DNA of 64,000 nucleotides, from the NCBI RefSeq assembly GCF_041361345.1, contig NZ_JBGKAD010000001.1, positions 682,001 through 746,000 of the forward strand, given 5' to 3'. Below the pieces are notes generated by a model. That model saw only the letters and a program-made list of their open reading frames with translations. It made no database searches and was not told where the DNA came from. The DNA comes from Halobaculum sp. MBLA0147 (GTDB lineage: Archaea; Halobacteriota; Halobacteria; Halobacteriales; Haloferacaceae). The translations under genes and the position numbers were made by a program. Numbering within the stretch: the first letter of the stretch is position 1; every line of letters begins with the position of its first letter. Shown in pieces: positions 25,410 to 34,540 of the stretch.

Positions 25410-25970
25410 TCACCGCTCTTCGACGCCGGTGTGGTCGTCGTAGGAGGAACGGTGTGATCGTCCGACCCACTCCTCGAAGGTGTCGCCGAGGATCGTCCCG
25501 AAGACGAGCCCGGCGACGAATCCCTCGGGTCCGTACGCGGAGCCGACACCGGCGCCCGCGATAGCGCCACCGAGGATGCCACCACCGGTCCGCCAGTCCT
25601 CGTCGGTCTCACGACCCCCGTCCGTGACGGCTGTCTCGCCCATATTCCCGATTCGATCCGTCACCGTGTCAAGTTTGCGGGCCTGCAAGACGGTCTGTGC
25701 GACCTGCACACCGAGGAGTGCCAACAACGCCTCCGTCGGCGAGAGTGTGGCCACAGTCAGCTTCCACACGGCCCCCGCAGTGTCGACGAGCGGCGCAAAC
25801 GCCTCGTAGAGGAGGGTCACCGCACCACCGAGGAGCAGCTGCATCAGTCGACTCCGTCTGTCGACCCAGTCGGTACAGAACTGCCACCCTGCACCCGCCG
25901 CCGTCCGTGCCGCGTCGGTCACCTCGTCGACTCTCGTCTCTCTCCGGTCTCGATCCGTGTCGTCGGTCAC
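25410..25970 (-). CDS. Haloarchaeal membrane protein with Gly-zipper
   Basis: The 186-residue protein has two hydrophobic stretches in the middle (RLMQLLLGGAVTLLYEAFAPL and LTVATLSPTEALLALLGVQVA). A Gly-zipper repeat near the end, GGGILGGAIAGAGVGSAYG, resembles insertion-prone membrane peptides. I take the GTG at 25970 (VTDDTDRDRRE) as start; another GTG lies at 25994. The function is unknown. It lies between the hydratase and acyl-CoA ligase genes on the same strand. Confidence 0.65.
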   Translation of the reverse strand: MTDDTDRDRRETRVDEVTDAARTAAGAGWQFCTDWVDRRSRLMQLLLGGAVTLLYEAFAPLVDTAGAVWKLTVATLSPTEALLALLGVQVAQTVLQARKLDTVTDRIGNMGETAVTDGGRETDEDWRTGGGILGGAIAGAGVGSAYGPEGFVAGLVFGTILGDTFEEWVGRSHRSSYDDHTGVEER

Positions 25971-26013
25971 GAGTGACGGGTGTGGTCCCGTCACCCGACT
26001 TGGATCTCGGGGC

Positions 26014-27576
26014 CTACCCCGACTGCTCGACCAACTCGAACTTCTGGACCTTCCCGGTCGTCGTCCGCGGGAGTTCCTCGACGAACGCCACCTCGCGTGG
26101 GTGTTTGTACTCGGCGAGGTTCGCGAGACAGTAGTCGCGGATCTCGTCTTCGGTCACGTCCGCGTCCGGTGTCCGGACGACGTACGCCTTCACCGTCTCG
26201 CCGCGGCGCTCGTCGGGGATCCCGACGACTGCGGCGTCTGCGACCGCCTCGTGTTCGAACAGTAGCTCCTCGACCTCGCGCGGGTAGACGTTGTACCCGC
26301 CCGTGACGATGACGTGTTTCTCGCGGTCGACGACGTAGAAGAACCCGTCTTCGTCGTGGTACCCCACGTCGCCCGTGTGGAACCACCGGTGTCCGTCTTG
26401 TTCGGTGAACGACGCCTCGTTGGCCTCGGGCCGGTCGTGGTAGCCGAGACAGACGTTCGGCCCGCTGACGACGATCTCGCCGGTCACCTCGTCGAGGTCC
26501 GTCTCGTCTTCGTCGACCGGCCCCTCCGACACCGGGTCGACGGAGGCGAAGTCGTCGTCGACGACCCGCGCCTCGATCCCCGGGAGCACCGTCCCGATGG
26601 AGCCGACACGACGGCCGTCGTCGGGCGTGTTGAAGTGCGTGACCGGACTCGTCTCCGTCAGGCCGTACCCCTCGTAGATCTCGGCGTCGTACAGGTCCTC
26701 GAACTGTCGCAACACCTCCTCGGGGATGCCCGAGCCGCCGACGCCACACAGTCGCAGCCCGGAGAGATCGGCCTCACCCGCGTCGGTGGTCACGACGTCG
26801 TTGTACATCGCCGGCACACCGTGGAACATCGTCACGTCGCGTGCCTGGACCACCTCCAGCGCCTGTTCGACGTCCCACGACGGGAGTGGGGAGTAGGTGG
26901 CCCCGGAGAACAGCACGGAGTTCATCGTCACGGTCATCCCGTAGATGTGGAACAGCGGGAGCACGCCGAGCATCTCGTCGGCCTCGTGGACGCCGTCCCC
27001 GGGTGCGAGTGTCGCCGCGACCTCCGCGTTCGACCGGAGGTTCTCGTGGCTCAACAACACACCCTTCGGCTGCCCGGTCGTCCCGGAGGTGTACGGCTGA
27101 CACGCCACGTCGTCCGGCTCGCGCGGCACCGTCTCGAACTCTGGGTCGCCGAGGAACGACTGGAACGGGTCGCCCGTCTCGACCTCGCCGCCGACGGTGA
27201 CGACCGTCTCCACCTCGGTGTCGTCGCGTACCTCCTCGACGAACGGGGCGAGATCCGCCAGCGCGACGACGACACGCGCACCGGAGTCGTTCAGCAGGTG
27301 TTCGATCTCGCGCGCCTTGTACTGGGGGTTCATCGGGACGACGACGCCACCCGCCCGCAGCGTGCCGTGGAACCCGACGACGAACTGCGGGAGGTTCGGG
27401 AGGTACAGTGCCACCCGGTCACCCGGTTCCACGCCCACGTTCGACAGTCCGGACGCGAACGCGCCGATCTGTCCCCACAGCTCTCGATACGAGAACGCCT
27501 CGCCGTCGAACGCGACCGCCGTCTCGTCGGGACTGCTCTCGACCGTCGCTCCCACTTCCGTCACCAAGTTCGTCAT
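26014..27576 (-). CDS. Acyl-CoA synthetase (AMP-forming)
   Basis: A 520-residue adenylate-forming ligase. Motifs in order: PYTSGTTGQPKGVLLSH (P-loop-like A3), GYGLTETSPVTHFN (A5), WFHTGDVGYHDEDGFFYVVDREKHVI (A7/A8) and the C-terminal lysine of TTGKVQKFEL (A10). It activates a carboxylic acid, probably a medium- or long-chain fatty acid, to its CoA thioester. The ATG at 27576 begins MTNLVTEVGATVESSPDETA. Together with the crotonase it suggests acyl-CoA degradation; the exact substrate is uncertain. Confidence 0.9.
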   Translation of the reverse strand: MTNLVTEVGATVESSPDETAVAFDGEAFSYRELWGQIGAFASGLSNVGVEPGDRVALYLPNLPQFVVGFHGTLRAGGVVVPMNPQYKAREIEHLLNDSGARVVVALADLAPFVEEVRDDTEVETVVTVGGEVETGDPFQSFLGDPEFETVPREPDDVACQPYTSGTTGQPKGVLLSHENLRSNAEVAATLAPGDGVHEADEMLGVLPLFHIYGMTVTMNSVLFSGATYSPLPSWDVEQALEVVQARDVTMFHGVPAMYNDVVTTDAGEADLSGLRLCGVGGSGIPEEVLRQFEDLYDAEIYEGYGLTETSPVTHFNTPDDGRRVGSIGTVLPGIEARVVDDDFASVDPVSEGPVDEDETDLDEVTGEIVVSGPNVCLGYHDRPEANEASFTEQDGHRWFHTGDVGYHDEDGFFYVVDREKHVIVTGGYNVYPREVEELLFEHEAVADAAVVGIPDERRGETVKAYVVRTPDADVTEDEIRDYCLANLAEYKHPREVAFVEELPRTTTGKVQKFELVEQSG

Positions 27577-27813
27577 ACACCGTGGGAGTCGTGGACACAC
27601 GACAAAAGTGTTGGCTCGTCGGAAGGGTCGGGGGCCGCGAACCACCCGACGGCGTGTCTCCCGTCGGGTCGTCCCCGCCGCCGGTGGACCGCGCTCTCCG
27701 GGGCGTCACCCTCGTCGACGTGCCTCGCCCGCCGAGTGGTCACCACCGCCGGCGACTCCCGCTCGCCGGGAGATGTCGCGGGAGTCAAATCCGTCGGGCA
27801 CCTCCCTCCGACG

Positions 27814-28254
27814 ATGACCGACCCCGAGCACACGAGCACGCGTCGGCGACTCCTCGCGGGTGCTGCCGGCGGGCTCGTCCTCTCGCTGGCGGGCTGTCTG
27901 GAGTCGACGGACGACGGCCCGTACGGCGGCTACCTGTCGAACGCCAACGCCTTCGACGGCGTCACCGACCGGACCGGAGAGTCCGAGGTTCGCGTGACCG
28001 TCGGCGCCGGCCAGGGGCTCGCGTTCGACCCCGCCGCGGTCCGCATCTCGACGGGGACGACCGTCGTCTGGGAGTGGACGGGCCGCGGCGGTCGCCACAA
28101 CGTCGCCGCCGAGGACGACAGCTTCGCCAGTTCCTACTACGTCTCCGAGGGAGAGACCTACGAACGGACGTTCTCGGAGCCGGGCGTCGTGAAGTACCAG
28201 TGTGTGCCACACAGTGCCTCCGGGATGATCGGCGTCGTCGAAGTCGTCGAGTGA
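27814..28254 (+). CDS. Halocyanin-like blue copper lipoprotein
   Basis: A 146-residue exported copper protein. The N-terminus has a twin-arginine signal (STRRRLLAGAAGG) ending in a lipobox (LAGC, Cys near residue 28), so it is Tat-exported and lipid-anchored. The cupredoxin domain holds the ligands His in GGRHNVAAED and Cys-His-Met in YQCVPHSASGMIG. Halocyanins carry electrons at the outer face of the membrane. ATG at 27814; monocistronic. Confidence 0.95.
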   Translation: MTDPEHTSTRRRLLAGAAGGLVLSLAGCLESTDDGPYGGYLSNANAFDGVTDRTGESEVRVTVGAGQGLAFDPAAVRISTGTTVVWEWTGRGGRHNVAAEDDSFASSYYVSEGETYERTFSEPGVVKYQCVPHSASGMIGVVEVVE

Positions 28255-28352
28255 CCCGGGCCAGCACCCGACACACGCGGTGGTGCGGCGTCGAGCCCGA
28301 CGGGAGCCGTCGGTCACAGCCTTCTTGTCGCGTGCCACCGTGACACACGACT

Positions 28353-28754
28353 ATGGCCGATCCGAGGGACGAGTTGGTGACGACGCTGCGAGACGCCGGT
28401 GGCGGGACGCTGCGGGACGTGTGGCTGTTCGACGAGACGGGTCACGAGTCGCTGTACCTCCGGGAGGACGTGGCCCAGCGCGTGGCGGAGTTGGACGTGG
28501 AGCGGTACATCGACAACGAGCGCTACGGCTACGTCACCCGCGAGACGTGGGAGTCGCTCCACTACACCGACTACGAGTTCACGATCCGCGGCTTCGACGA
28601 GTTCCTGCTGTACCGGACGTTCCTCGGCGCCGACGAGGCGCGCGTCGGACTGATGGCGAGCTTCGACACGGACGCCGACGTGGACTTCCCGACGGTCACC
28701 CGGACGCTCGCCGAGACCGCCGACGGCACCGGGATCGGCGTCGTCGCGGAGTGA
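28353..28754 (+). CDS. Conserved haloarchaeal protein (DUF7522-like)
   Basis: A 133-residue soluble acidic protein. It has a mixed alpha/beta pattern (LRDVWLFDETGHESLYLRED, YEFTIRGFDEFLLYRTFLG) that I associate with DUF7522, a haloarchaeal family of unknown role. The ATG follows a short spacer. Degenerate direct repeats (tcactcctcg(t/c)ggagtgtcgtcgcgac) fill the following 100 bp before the convergent MBL gene. Confidence 0.7.
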   Translation: MADPRDELVTTLRDAGGGTLRDVWLFDETGHESLYLREDVAQRVAELDVERYIDNERYGYVTRETWESLHYTDYEFTIRGFDEFLLYRTFLGADEARVGLMASFDTDADVDFPTVTRTLAETADGTGIGVVAE

Positions 28755-28856
28755 GTCACTCCTCGTGGAGTGTCGTCGCGACGCGTCACATCCGTGGCAC
28801 CCCTCGCGGAGTGTCGTCGCGACCCGTGTCACTCCTCGTGACTCGTCACACCCGTG

Positions 28857-29558
28857 TCACTCCTCGCGGAGCCCGGCCGCGACCTCCGCGATCCGGTCGT
28901 CGTCGGCCGTCACGGTGCCGCCGTGGAAACAGGTCACAGACTCGACGGTGAGTTCTGCCAGTCGCGCGACGGACTCCGTCGCCGTCTCCTCGTCGGGCGT
29001 GTACGCCGGCGGTGGCCCGGCGAGGTGTCCCTCGTCGTCGACGCGGAGCGCGTCCGCCGCGAGCAGGTGTTTCGCGTCCGGCAGGTACAGCGAGACGTGC
29101 CCCGGCGTGTGGCCGTGCGTCTCGACGACCCGCATCGGACCGGCGTCGGTCCGGAAGGTGACGTTCTCGACGATCTCCACGTCCACGGCGGCGGGCGGGT
29201 AGCGGTCGTCGCCGGTCTTGACCGGCTCGGCGCGGCCGTCCACGTACGGGGCGTCGGCGACGTGCGCGTACACGGTCGGCTCCGCGCCCGCAGCCGCCGC
29301 GACGCGCTCGCGGACGGTCGCGAGACACCCCGCGTGGTCGCCGTCCTGGTGTGTGACGACGACGCCGCGCACGTCGCCGAAGTCGAACCCGTCGCCGGCG
29401 TCCGCGAGCGCCGCAGCCAAGTCGTCTGCACCGCCAGGGAGCCCCACGTTGAGCAGGAGCAGGCCCGTCGGCGTCTCGACCGCGAGCGGGTGGATCGTCA
29501 GCGTCTGGTCGCCTTGCTGGCCGGTGATCGACAGCTCGTGGACCGTGTCTGGGAGCAT
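28857..29558 (-). CDS. MBL-fold metallo-hydrolase
   Basis: A 233-residue metallo-beta-lactamase-fold protein. The metal motif is VVVTHQDGDHAGCLA, in which the second His is Gln; that variant is seen in other subfamilies. The remaining ligands appear in VVETHGHTPGHVSLYL, LLAADALRV and VTCFHGGTV. It is probably a hydrolase of lactones or thioesters, substrate unknown. The start is set at residue MLPDTVHELSITGQQG. Confidence 0.85.
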   Translation of the reverse strand: MLPDTVHELSITGQQGDQTLTIHPLAVETPTGLLLLNVGLPGGADDLAAALADAGDGFDFGDVRGVVVTHQDGDHAGCLATVRERVAAAAGAEPTVYAHVADAPYVDGRAEPVKTGDDRYPPAAVDVEIVENVTFRTDAGPMRVVETHGHTPGHVSLYLPDAKHLLAADALRVDDEGHLAGPPPAYTPDEETATESVARLAELTVESVTCFHGGTVTADDDRIAEVAAGLREE

Positions 29559-29712
29559 CGTCTCTCGGGTCGGGTGCCGCCGGTGTCAACCTACCGCCTC
29601 TGGGGGCTCGACGCGAGACCACGTCGGCGGCGACGAGCCAGAGCGGTGGACACGGCGGTGGCTGCTCGGTGTCTCGGCGCGAAAGAAGGTGAACGCGAAC
29701 GACGTGGTCGGC

Positions 29713-30315
29713 TTACTCGAACAGTTCGACGGCCTGCTCGAAGCGTGCGCTCGGCTCCTCCCAGTCGACCACTTCGAAGAAGTTCTCCACGAAGTCGCCG
29801 CGGGCCGGGCCGTAGTCGTAGTAGTAGGAGTGTTCCCACACGTCCAGTGCGAGAATCGGGTGGCCGCCCCAGATCGCGCCCTGGTCGTGTTTGTCCACCA
29901 CGACGTTCCGGAGCTGGTTCGAGAAGCTGTCGTACACCAACAGCGCCCAGCCGGACGCGTCCGCGGCAGCCGCCTCGAACTCGCCCTTCCAGGCCTCGTA
30001 CGAGCCGAAGTCCTCCTCGATCCGGTCTGCCAGGTCGCCCGTCGGCTCGTCGCCACCCTCCGGCGACATGTTCTGCCAGAACAGGTCGTGGAGGATGTGG
30101 CCCGACGAGTTGTGGGTCACGTCACGGATCGCACCCGCCGAGGAGCCGAAGTCGTGTTCTTCGCGGTTCTCCGCGAGCGTCTCCTCGGCACTGTTCCAGC
30201 CGTTGACGTACCCCTGGTGGTGGGTGTCGTGGTGCCAGGTGAGCACCTGCTCCGAGATGTGCGGTTCCAGTGCGTCGTACTCGTACGGGAGTGGGTCGAG
30301 TTCGTAATCGGTCAC
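29713..30315 (-). CDS. sod: Superoxide dismutase (Mn/Fe type)
   Basis: The 200-residue enzyme has the four metal ligands in place: His in TWHHDTHHQGYVNGW (residue 28), His in SSGHILHDLFWQNM, and Asp and His in LALDVWEHSYYYDY. Haloarchaeal enzymes of this type use manganese. The start is a GTG at 30315 preceded by ggaggag at about 30326-30332, one of the few clear Shine-Dalgarno sites in this window. A TATA-like element lies near 30355-30362 on the minus strand. Confidence 0.97.
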   Translation of the reverse strand: MTDYELDPLPYEYDALEPHISEQVLTWHHDTHHQGYVNGWNSAEETLAENREEHDFGSSAGAIRDVTHNSSGHILHDLFWQNMSPEGGDEPTGDLADRIEEDFGSYEAWKGEFEAAAADASGWALLVYDSFSNQLRNVVVDKHDQGAIWGGHPILALDVWEHSYYYDYGPARGDFVENFFEVVDWEEPSARFEQAVELFE

Positions 30316-30524
30316 AGTTGATCTCCTCCAGTCGTGTAGTGGGTCGCGTTGGGGTTAAACTTTGATTAGAGAGACGCTACCACGCCACACGCGACGGCAC
30401 ACCGACGCGACCGAACGCGAGGCTCGACACGCGACACCTGTCGGCGATCGGACACAGTCGGCGCTGCCGGTCGGGAACGGGTGACACCACTCCAGTGACA
30501 ACGTTCGGGAGGCGGCGTACCGCG

Positions 30525-31121
30525 TCAGTCCCGGCGCTCGTACTCCATCGTGGTCGTCACGTCCTCGGCGACGGCCGCGCCGAACTCGCGTTCGACGAGG
30601 TGGACGGCGAGGTCGATCCCGCTCGTGACGCCGCCGGCGGTCACCACGTCGCCGTCGTCGACGACCCGCTCCTCGCGCACCTCCGCACCCGTCTCGCGGA
30701 GGTCGTCCAGCGCGCTGGCGTGGGTCACCGCCGGTCGGCCGTCGAGGAGGCCGGCGGCAGCGAGGAGCATCCCGCCGGTACAGACGGAGGCGACCGTCGC
30801 GCCCGCCGCGTGGTGTTCGTGGACCGCCGTCGGGAGGGCGCCGGACTCGTACTCCGCCCGACAGCCCGTCTCGGCGCGGTCGTTCCACCCGCCGCCCGGG
30901 ACGACCACCAGGTCGGGGGCGTCCGCGGCGTCGGGGTCGGAGAGGACGCCGTCCGGCTCCACGCGGAGCCCGTGGCTCGCGGTGACGGTGTCCGTCGGCG
31001 ACAGTGTGACCAACCGCGCCGAACAGTCGGCGCCGCCCGCGCCCGCATTCTGGAACACCTCGAACGGGCCGACAGCGTCCAGTTCGTCGAACCCCTCGTA
31101 CAGCGTGATGGCGACGTGCAC
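30525..31121 (-). CDS. DJ-1/PfpI family protein
   Basis: The 198-residue glutamine amidotransferase-like protein has the nucleophile elbow TVASVCTGGMLLAAAGLLDG with Cys near residue 110, and GPFEVFQNAG near the start carrying the acidic residue. Possible roles include glyoxalase/deglycase, isonitrile hydratase-like or regulatory functions; the HxxE partner residues are not decisive. I use the GTG at 31121 (VHVAITLYEGFDELDAVG). It lies downstream of the histidine kinase gene on the same strand. Confidence 0.85.
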   Translation of the reverse strand: MHVAITLYEGFDELDAVGPFEVFQNAGAGGADCSARLVTLSPTDTVTASHGLRVEPDGVLSDPDAADAPDLVVVPGGGWNDRAETGCRAEYESGALPTAVHEHHAAGATVASVCTGGMLLAAAGLLDGRPAVTHASALDDLRETGAEVREERVVDDGDVVTAGGVTSGIDLAVHLVEREFGAAVAEDVTTTMEYERRD

Positions 31122-31231
31122 GTCCCGGTGACGGGTGCGGACCGCGAAGACGCTTCGGGTCGCGGCGGCCGCACCCGCTCCAGTTTCGAGCTTCGGCTTC
31201 CCCACCCGCTCCCGGTTCGATTTCGGCGGGT

Positions 31232-32815
31232 TCACCCGCTCCGGTGGTCGGTCTCGAAGCGGAAGACGGCGCCGCCGTCGGCGGCGTCGGCGGCGGTGAC
31301 GGTCCACCCGTGTGCCTCCGCGATCCGCTCGACGGAGGCCAGTCCGATGCCGAACCCGTCGGAGTCGCTCCCGGTCCCACCGGGTTCGAACAGGTCCGTG
31401 GGATCGGTGTCGCCGAACCCCGGGCCGTCGTCGCGCACGAGGAACCCGGTCGCGTCCGGTGTCCCGGCGACGGTGACACGCACGTCCGGACCGGCGTGCT
31501 CGACCGCGTTGCGAAAGAGGTTCTCGAACAGGGTCCGCAGTCGCTCCGGATCTGCCTCCAGCGAGTAGTCCTCGGGGGGCACCCGCAACGTCGCCGCGTC
31601 CGTTGCGACCGTCGCCCAGGCAGTCTCCGCGACCCTCGCCAGGGAGACGGTCTCCAACTCCTCGACGACGCGACCGTGGCGCGCCAGCGTGAGGTACCGG
31701 TCGACCACCTCCGCCATCCGGTCGGTCGCGTCGGCGGCGGCCGCCAGCGGGTCGTGATCGACCACGTCGGCACTCTCGCGGGCGATGTCGACGTTCGCCG
31801 CGACCACGTTGAGTGGGTTCCGGAGGTCGTGGGCGGCGGCGTCGGCGAACCGTTCGAGTCTGTCGTTCTTCTCGGTGAGCTCCCCCTCGCGTTCCCGGAG
31901 TCGTCGCTCGCGATCCGCGCGGTCGAGCGCGACCGTCGTGTTGGCCGCGAGTAGTTCCGCCAGCCGGCGGTCTCGGTCGGTGATCTCGCCGCCGGTCTCG
32001 CGTCCGACGGAGAACACGCCGTACGTACCCAGCGGGAGGTAGATCACGCTCCCGGAGCCAGACCGCTCCACGTCGTCCGGAATCTCGCTCACGTCCGCGA
32101 AGGCACGACTCTCCCCTTCGTCGAACACTCTCCAGTGGATCGCCTCGCCGCGGGAGTACGCCGGGCGGCGCCCCACGTGGTCGTCCGTCTCCGGCGACAT
32201 CTCCACCGGCCGGAGTACCTCCGCGTCGGGGTCGTACAGGCGGACGCCGCTGATCGGGAACCCCAGCACGTCGTCGGCTGCCGCGGTCGCGGCGCGTGCC
32301 ACCGCCGGTGGGTCGTCCGCTCGCATCAGCGTCCGCGTCGCCTCGTGGAGCCGGCCGAGCAGTGTCGCGGTGTCGGTCTCGCGTGCAGACGTGGTGGTCG
32401 TGTCGTGCGTGTCGTCCGTCCCGTCCGCCGCTCCGGTGTCGGCCGCCTCGACACGCTCGCTCGTGGCGTCGCGAGCGGCCGCAGTGAGGAGTACTCGACC
32501 GGATCCGGCGAGTGCGTCGAGGTCGTCGACGAGTACCGTCGCGTCCCCGTCCCACCCGCCGAGATCGTCGACGATCACGCAGTCGACCGCCTCGGGTGCG
32601 GGGAGGTCGGTGGCCGACTCGGCTACGTCGCGCTCCGTCGCACTGCCGCCGTCGCTCGCCGGAGTCGTGTCTTCGTCGCCCACGTTCCACCGCGTCGCGA
32701 GGGACGCGGGTCCGACTCGTGTGACCCCGTCCGGGTCGAGGAGTCGGGCCCACAGGTCGTCGAGCGGCGCGGACTCGTCGCTCGTCGTCACGTGCACGAC
32801 CCGTGTGTCGCTCAC
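31232..32815 (-). CDS. GAF-domain sensor histidine kinase
   Basis: The 527-residue protein has no membrane helix, so it senses in the cytoplasm. An N-terminal receiver-like or HalX-like region (about 1-130) is followed by a GAF domain (about 165-305; FPISGVRLYDPDAEVLRPVE, VIYLPLGTYGVFSVG). The dimerisation/phosphoacceptor helix reads DAAAHDLRNPLNVVAANVDI (His near residue 335). The ATPase domain has N-box NLFRNAVEHAG and G-boxes VRDDGPGFG and DGFGIGLASV. The GTG at 32815 is the likely start. No response regulator lies next to it, so it is an orphan kinase. Confidence 0.85.
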   Translation of the reverse strand: MSDTRVVHVTTSDESAPLDDLWARLLDPDGVTRVGPASLATRWNVGDEDTTPASDGGSATERDVAESATDLPAPEAVDCVIVDDLGGWDGDATVLVDDLDALAGSGRVLLTAAARDATSERVEAADTGAADGTDDTHDTTTTSARETDTATLLGRLHEATRTLMRADDPPAVARAATAAADDVLGFPISGVRLYDPDAEVLRPVEMSPETDDHVGRRPAYSRGEAIHWRVFDEGESRAFADVSEIPDDVERSGSGSVIYLPLGTYGVFSVGRETGGEITDRDRRLAELLAANTTVALDRADRERRLREREGELTEKNDRLERFADAAAHDLRNPLNVVAANVDIARESADVVDHDPLAAAADATDRMAEVVDRYLTLARHGRVVEELETVSLARVAETAWATVATDAATLRVPPEDYSLEADPERLRTLFENLFRNAVEHAGPDVRVTVAGTPDATGFLVRDDGPGFGDTDPTDLFEPGGTGSDSDGFGIGLASVERIAEAHGWTVTAADAADGGAVFRFETDHRSG

Positions 32816-32985
32816 GGCGGTCGTAGGGCGTTCCAACGGTTTGTACTTGTGGGCCAATTCTGGACGACTGCGTGGTCACACGGGTCGCGTCGAGCCGACT
32901 CGTCTCGGACCGACCCTACCGTAGAGCCGTCCGAGAGGGACCTGTGACGGAAGAACCGTCCGAGAACGGCGCCTGTCGACCTACG

Positions 32986-34413
32986 TCAGTCGTCGGCTGC
33001 CTCCTCCTCGTACTCGCCGCGAGCCCGCTCGAACATCTCCAGCGCGCGCTCGCGCATCTCGGAGTGGTCGACGATCGGGTCGGGGTACTTCGGCGCGAGT
33101 TGCCGCCGCCGGCCGACGGAGAGGTCGTGCCAGGAGTGGACGTTGTCCGCCGAGAGACTGCGGAGTTCGGGGACGTACTCTTGAATGTACTCCGCGTCGG
33201 GGTCGTAGCGTTCCCCCTGCGTCGTCGGGTTGAAGATCCGGAAGTACGGCTGGGCGTCCGTCCCGGTGGAGGCGGCCCACTGCCACCCGCCGTTGTCGTT
33301 GGCCGTGTCGTGGTCCGCCAGCTTCTCGCGGAACCAGTCGTACCCCTCCCGCCAGTCGATCAGCAGGTCCTTCGTCAGGAACGAGGCGACGATCATCCGC
33401 ACCCGGTTGTGCATGTACGCCTCCTCGCGCAACTGCCGCATCCCGGCGTCGACGATGGGGTAGCCCGTCTCGCCGTCCTTCCACGCCTGGAGGTGTTCCT
33501 CCGCCTCCGGCCCGGTCCGCCAGGCGATCTCGTTCTCGTACTCCTTGTAGTTCTCCGCGACGACGTGCGGGTGGGCCCACAACACCTGCGTGTAGAACTC
33601 CCGCCAGGCGAGTTGTGACTGGAACTCCTCGACGGAGTCGGCGGCCTCGCCCGACACCTGCGCCGCCGCCTCGGCGGTCCGCTCGTACACCTCGCGGATA
33701 CCGATGGTTCCCCACTTGAGGTCCGTCGAGAGCCGCGAGGTGTTCTCGTCTGCGGGGTAGTCGCGCCGCTCCTCGTAGTCGTACACCGCCTCGTCGAGGA
33801 ACGCGTCGAGTCGCTGTCGCGCGTACTCCGTGCCCGCGGGCTGGACGGTCGCCTCCGGCTCCTCGAAGCCCAACTCCTCGACACTCGGGAGTGTGTCGTC
33901 GGACACGTCCGCCAACTCCTCGGCGTCGGGCGCCGGCAGCGGGGTGGCCTTCTCGCGGTCGCGCCACTTCTTCCAGAAGTAGGTGAACACGGCGTACGGG
34001 TCGCCGTCGTTGGTCGTGATCGACCCCGGTTCGTGGTGGACGGCGTCTTTGTGGTCGTAGCGGTCGACCCCCGCGTCGGCCAGCGCGCGGCGGACGGCGG
34101 CGTCGCGTTCGCGTGCCAGTCCGGAGTAGTCCTCGTTCCAGTGGACGGCGTCGGCGTCGAACCGCTCGGCCAGCGCCGGGAGCTGCTCGCGCGGGTCCCC
34201 GCGGACGGTGACGAGATCCGACCCGTGGTCGCGGTACCACTCGCGGAGGTCGGCGAGCGCGTCGAGCATGAACCGGACTCGTGGCGGGCCGGCGTGCTCG
34301 AGCACGGCGTCGTCGAAGACGAACACCGGGACGACCGGTCCGTCGGCAGTCGCCTCGTGGAGCCCGCGGTTGTCGGCGGCACGCAGGTCCCGCCGGTGCC
34401 AGAAGATGGACAT
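32986..34413 (-). CDS. phr: Deoxyribodipyrimidine photolyase
   Basis: This 475-residue enzyme repairs cyclobutane pyrimidine dimers with blue light. The N-terminal antenna domain begins MSIFWHRRDLRAADNRGLHE. The FAD-binding C-terminal region has LAWREFYTQVLWAHPHVV, the ETGYPIVDAGMRQLREEAYM stretch, and NDNGGWQWAASTGTDAQPYF. All family landmarks are present, so it should be active; its length fits class I CPD photolyases. ATG at 34413, divergent from kynureninase. Confidence 0.95.
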   Translation of the reverse strand: MSIFWHRRDLRAADNRGLHEATADGPVVPVFVFDDAVLEHAGPPRVRFMLDALADLREWYRDHGSDLVTVRGDPREQLPALAERFDADAVHWNEDYSGLARERDAAVRRALADAGVDRYDHKDAVHHEPGSITTNDGDPYAVFTYFWKKWRDREKATPLPAPDAEELADVSDDTLPSVEELGFEEPEATVQPAGTEYARQRLDAFLDEAVYDYEERRDYPADENTSRLSTDLKWGTIGIREVYERTAEAAAQVSGEAADSVEEFQSQLAWREFYTQVLWAHPHVVAENYKEYENEIAWRTGPEAEEHLQAWKDGETGYPIVDAGMRQLREEAYMHNRVRMIVASFLTKDLLIDWREGYDWFREKLADHDTANDNGGWQWAASTGTDAQPYFRIFNPTTQGERYDPDAEYIQEYVPELRSLSADNVHSWHDLSVGRRRQLAPKYPDPIVDHSEMRERALEMFERARGEYEEEAADD

Positions 34414-34540
34414 ACACGTGCCACGGGCGGCCCGACCCTGAAACTGTCGCCACCACTCGACGGCGACGGTGTGGTGGCCAGCGGGAGAGACACCCCGCCG
34501 ACGACGAGGGCTTAACTCGGTCGGGGTGTTCCGACGAGGT

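Noticed and set aside
32816-32857. TTG start for the histidine kinase (MAHKYKPLERP)
   Set aside because: A TTG start inside the likely TATA-containing promoter is improbable; the GTG at 32815 fits better.
30525-32879. A 784-codon minus-strand frame spanning the DJ-1 and histidine kinase region
   Set aside because: Its C-terminal part is the true DJ-1 gene; the upstream Arg/Gly-rich part is an out-of-frame reading of the kinase gene.
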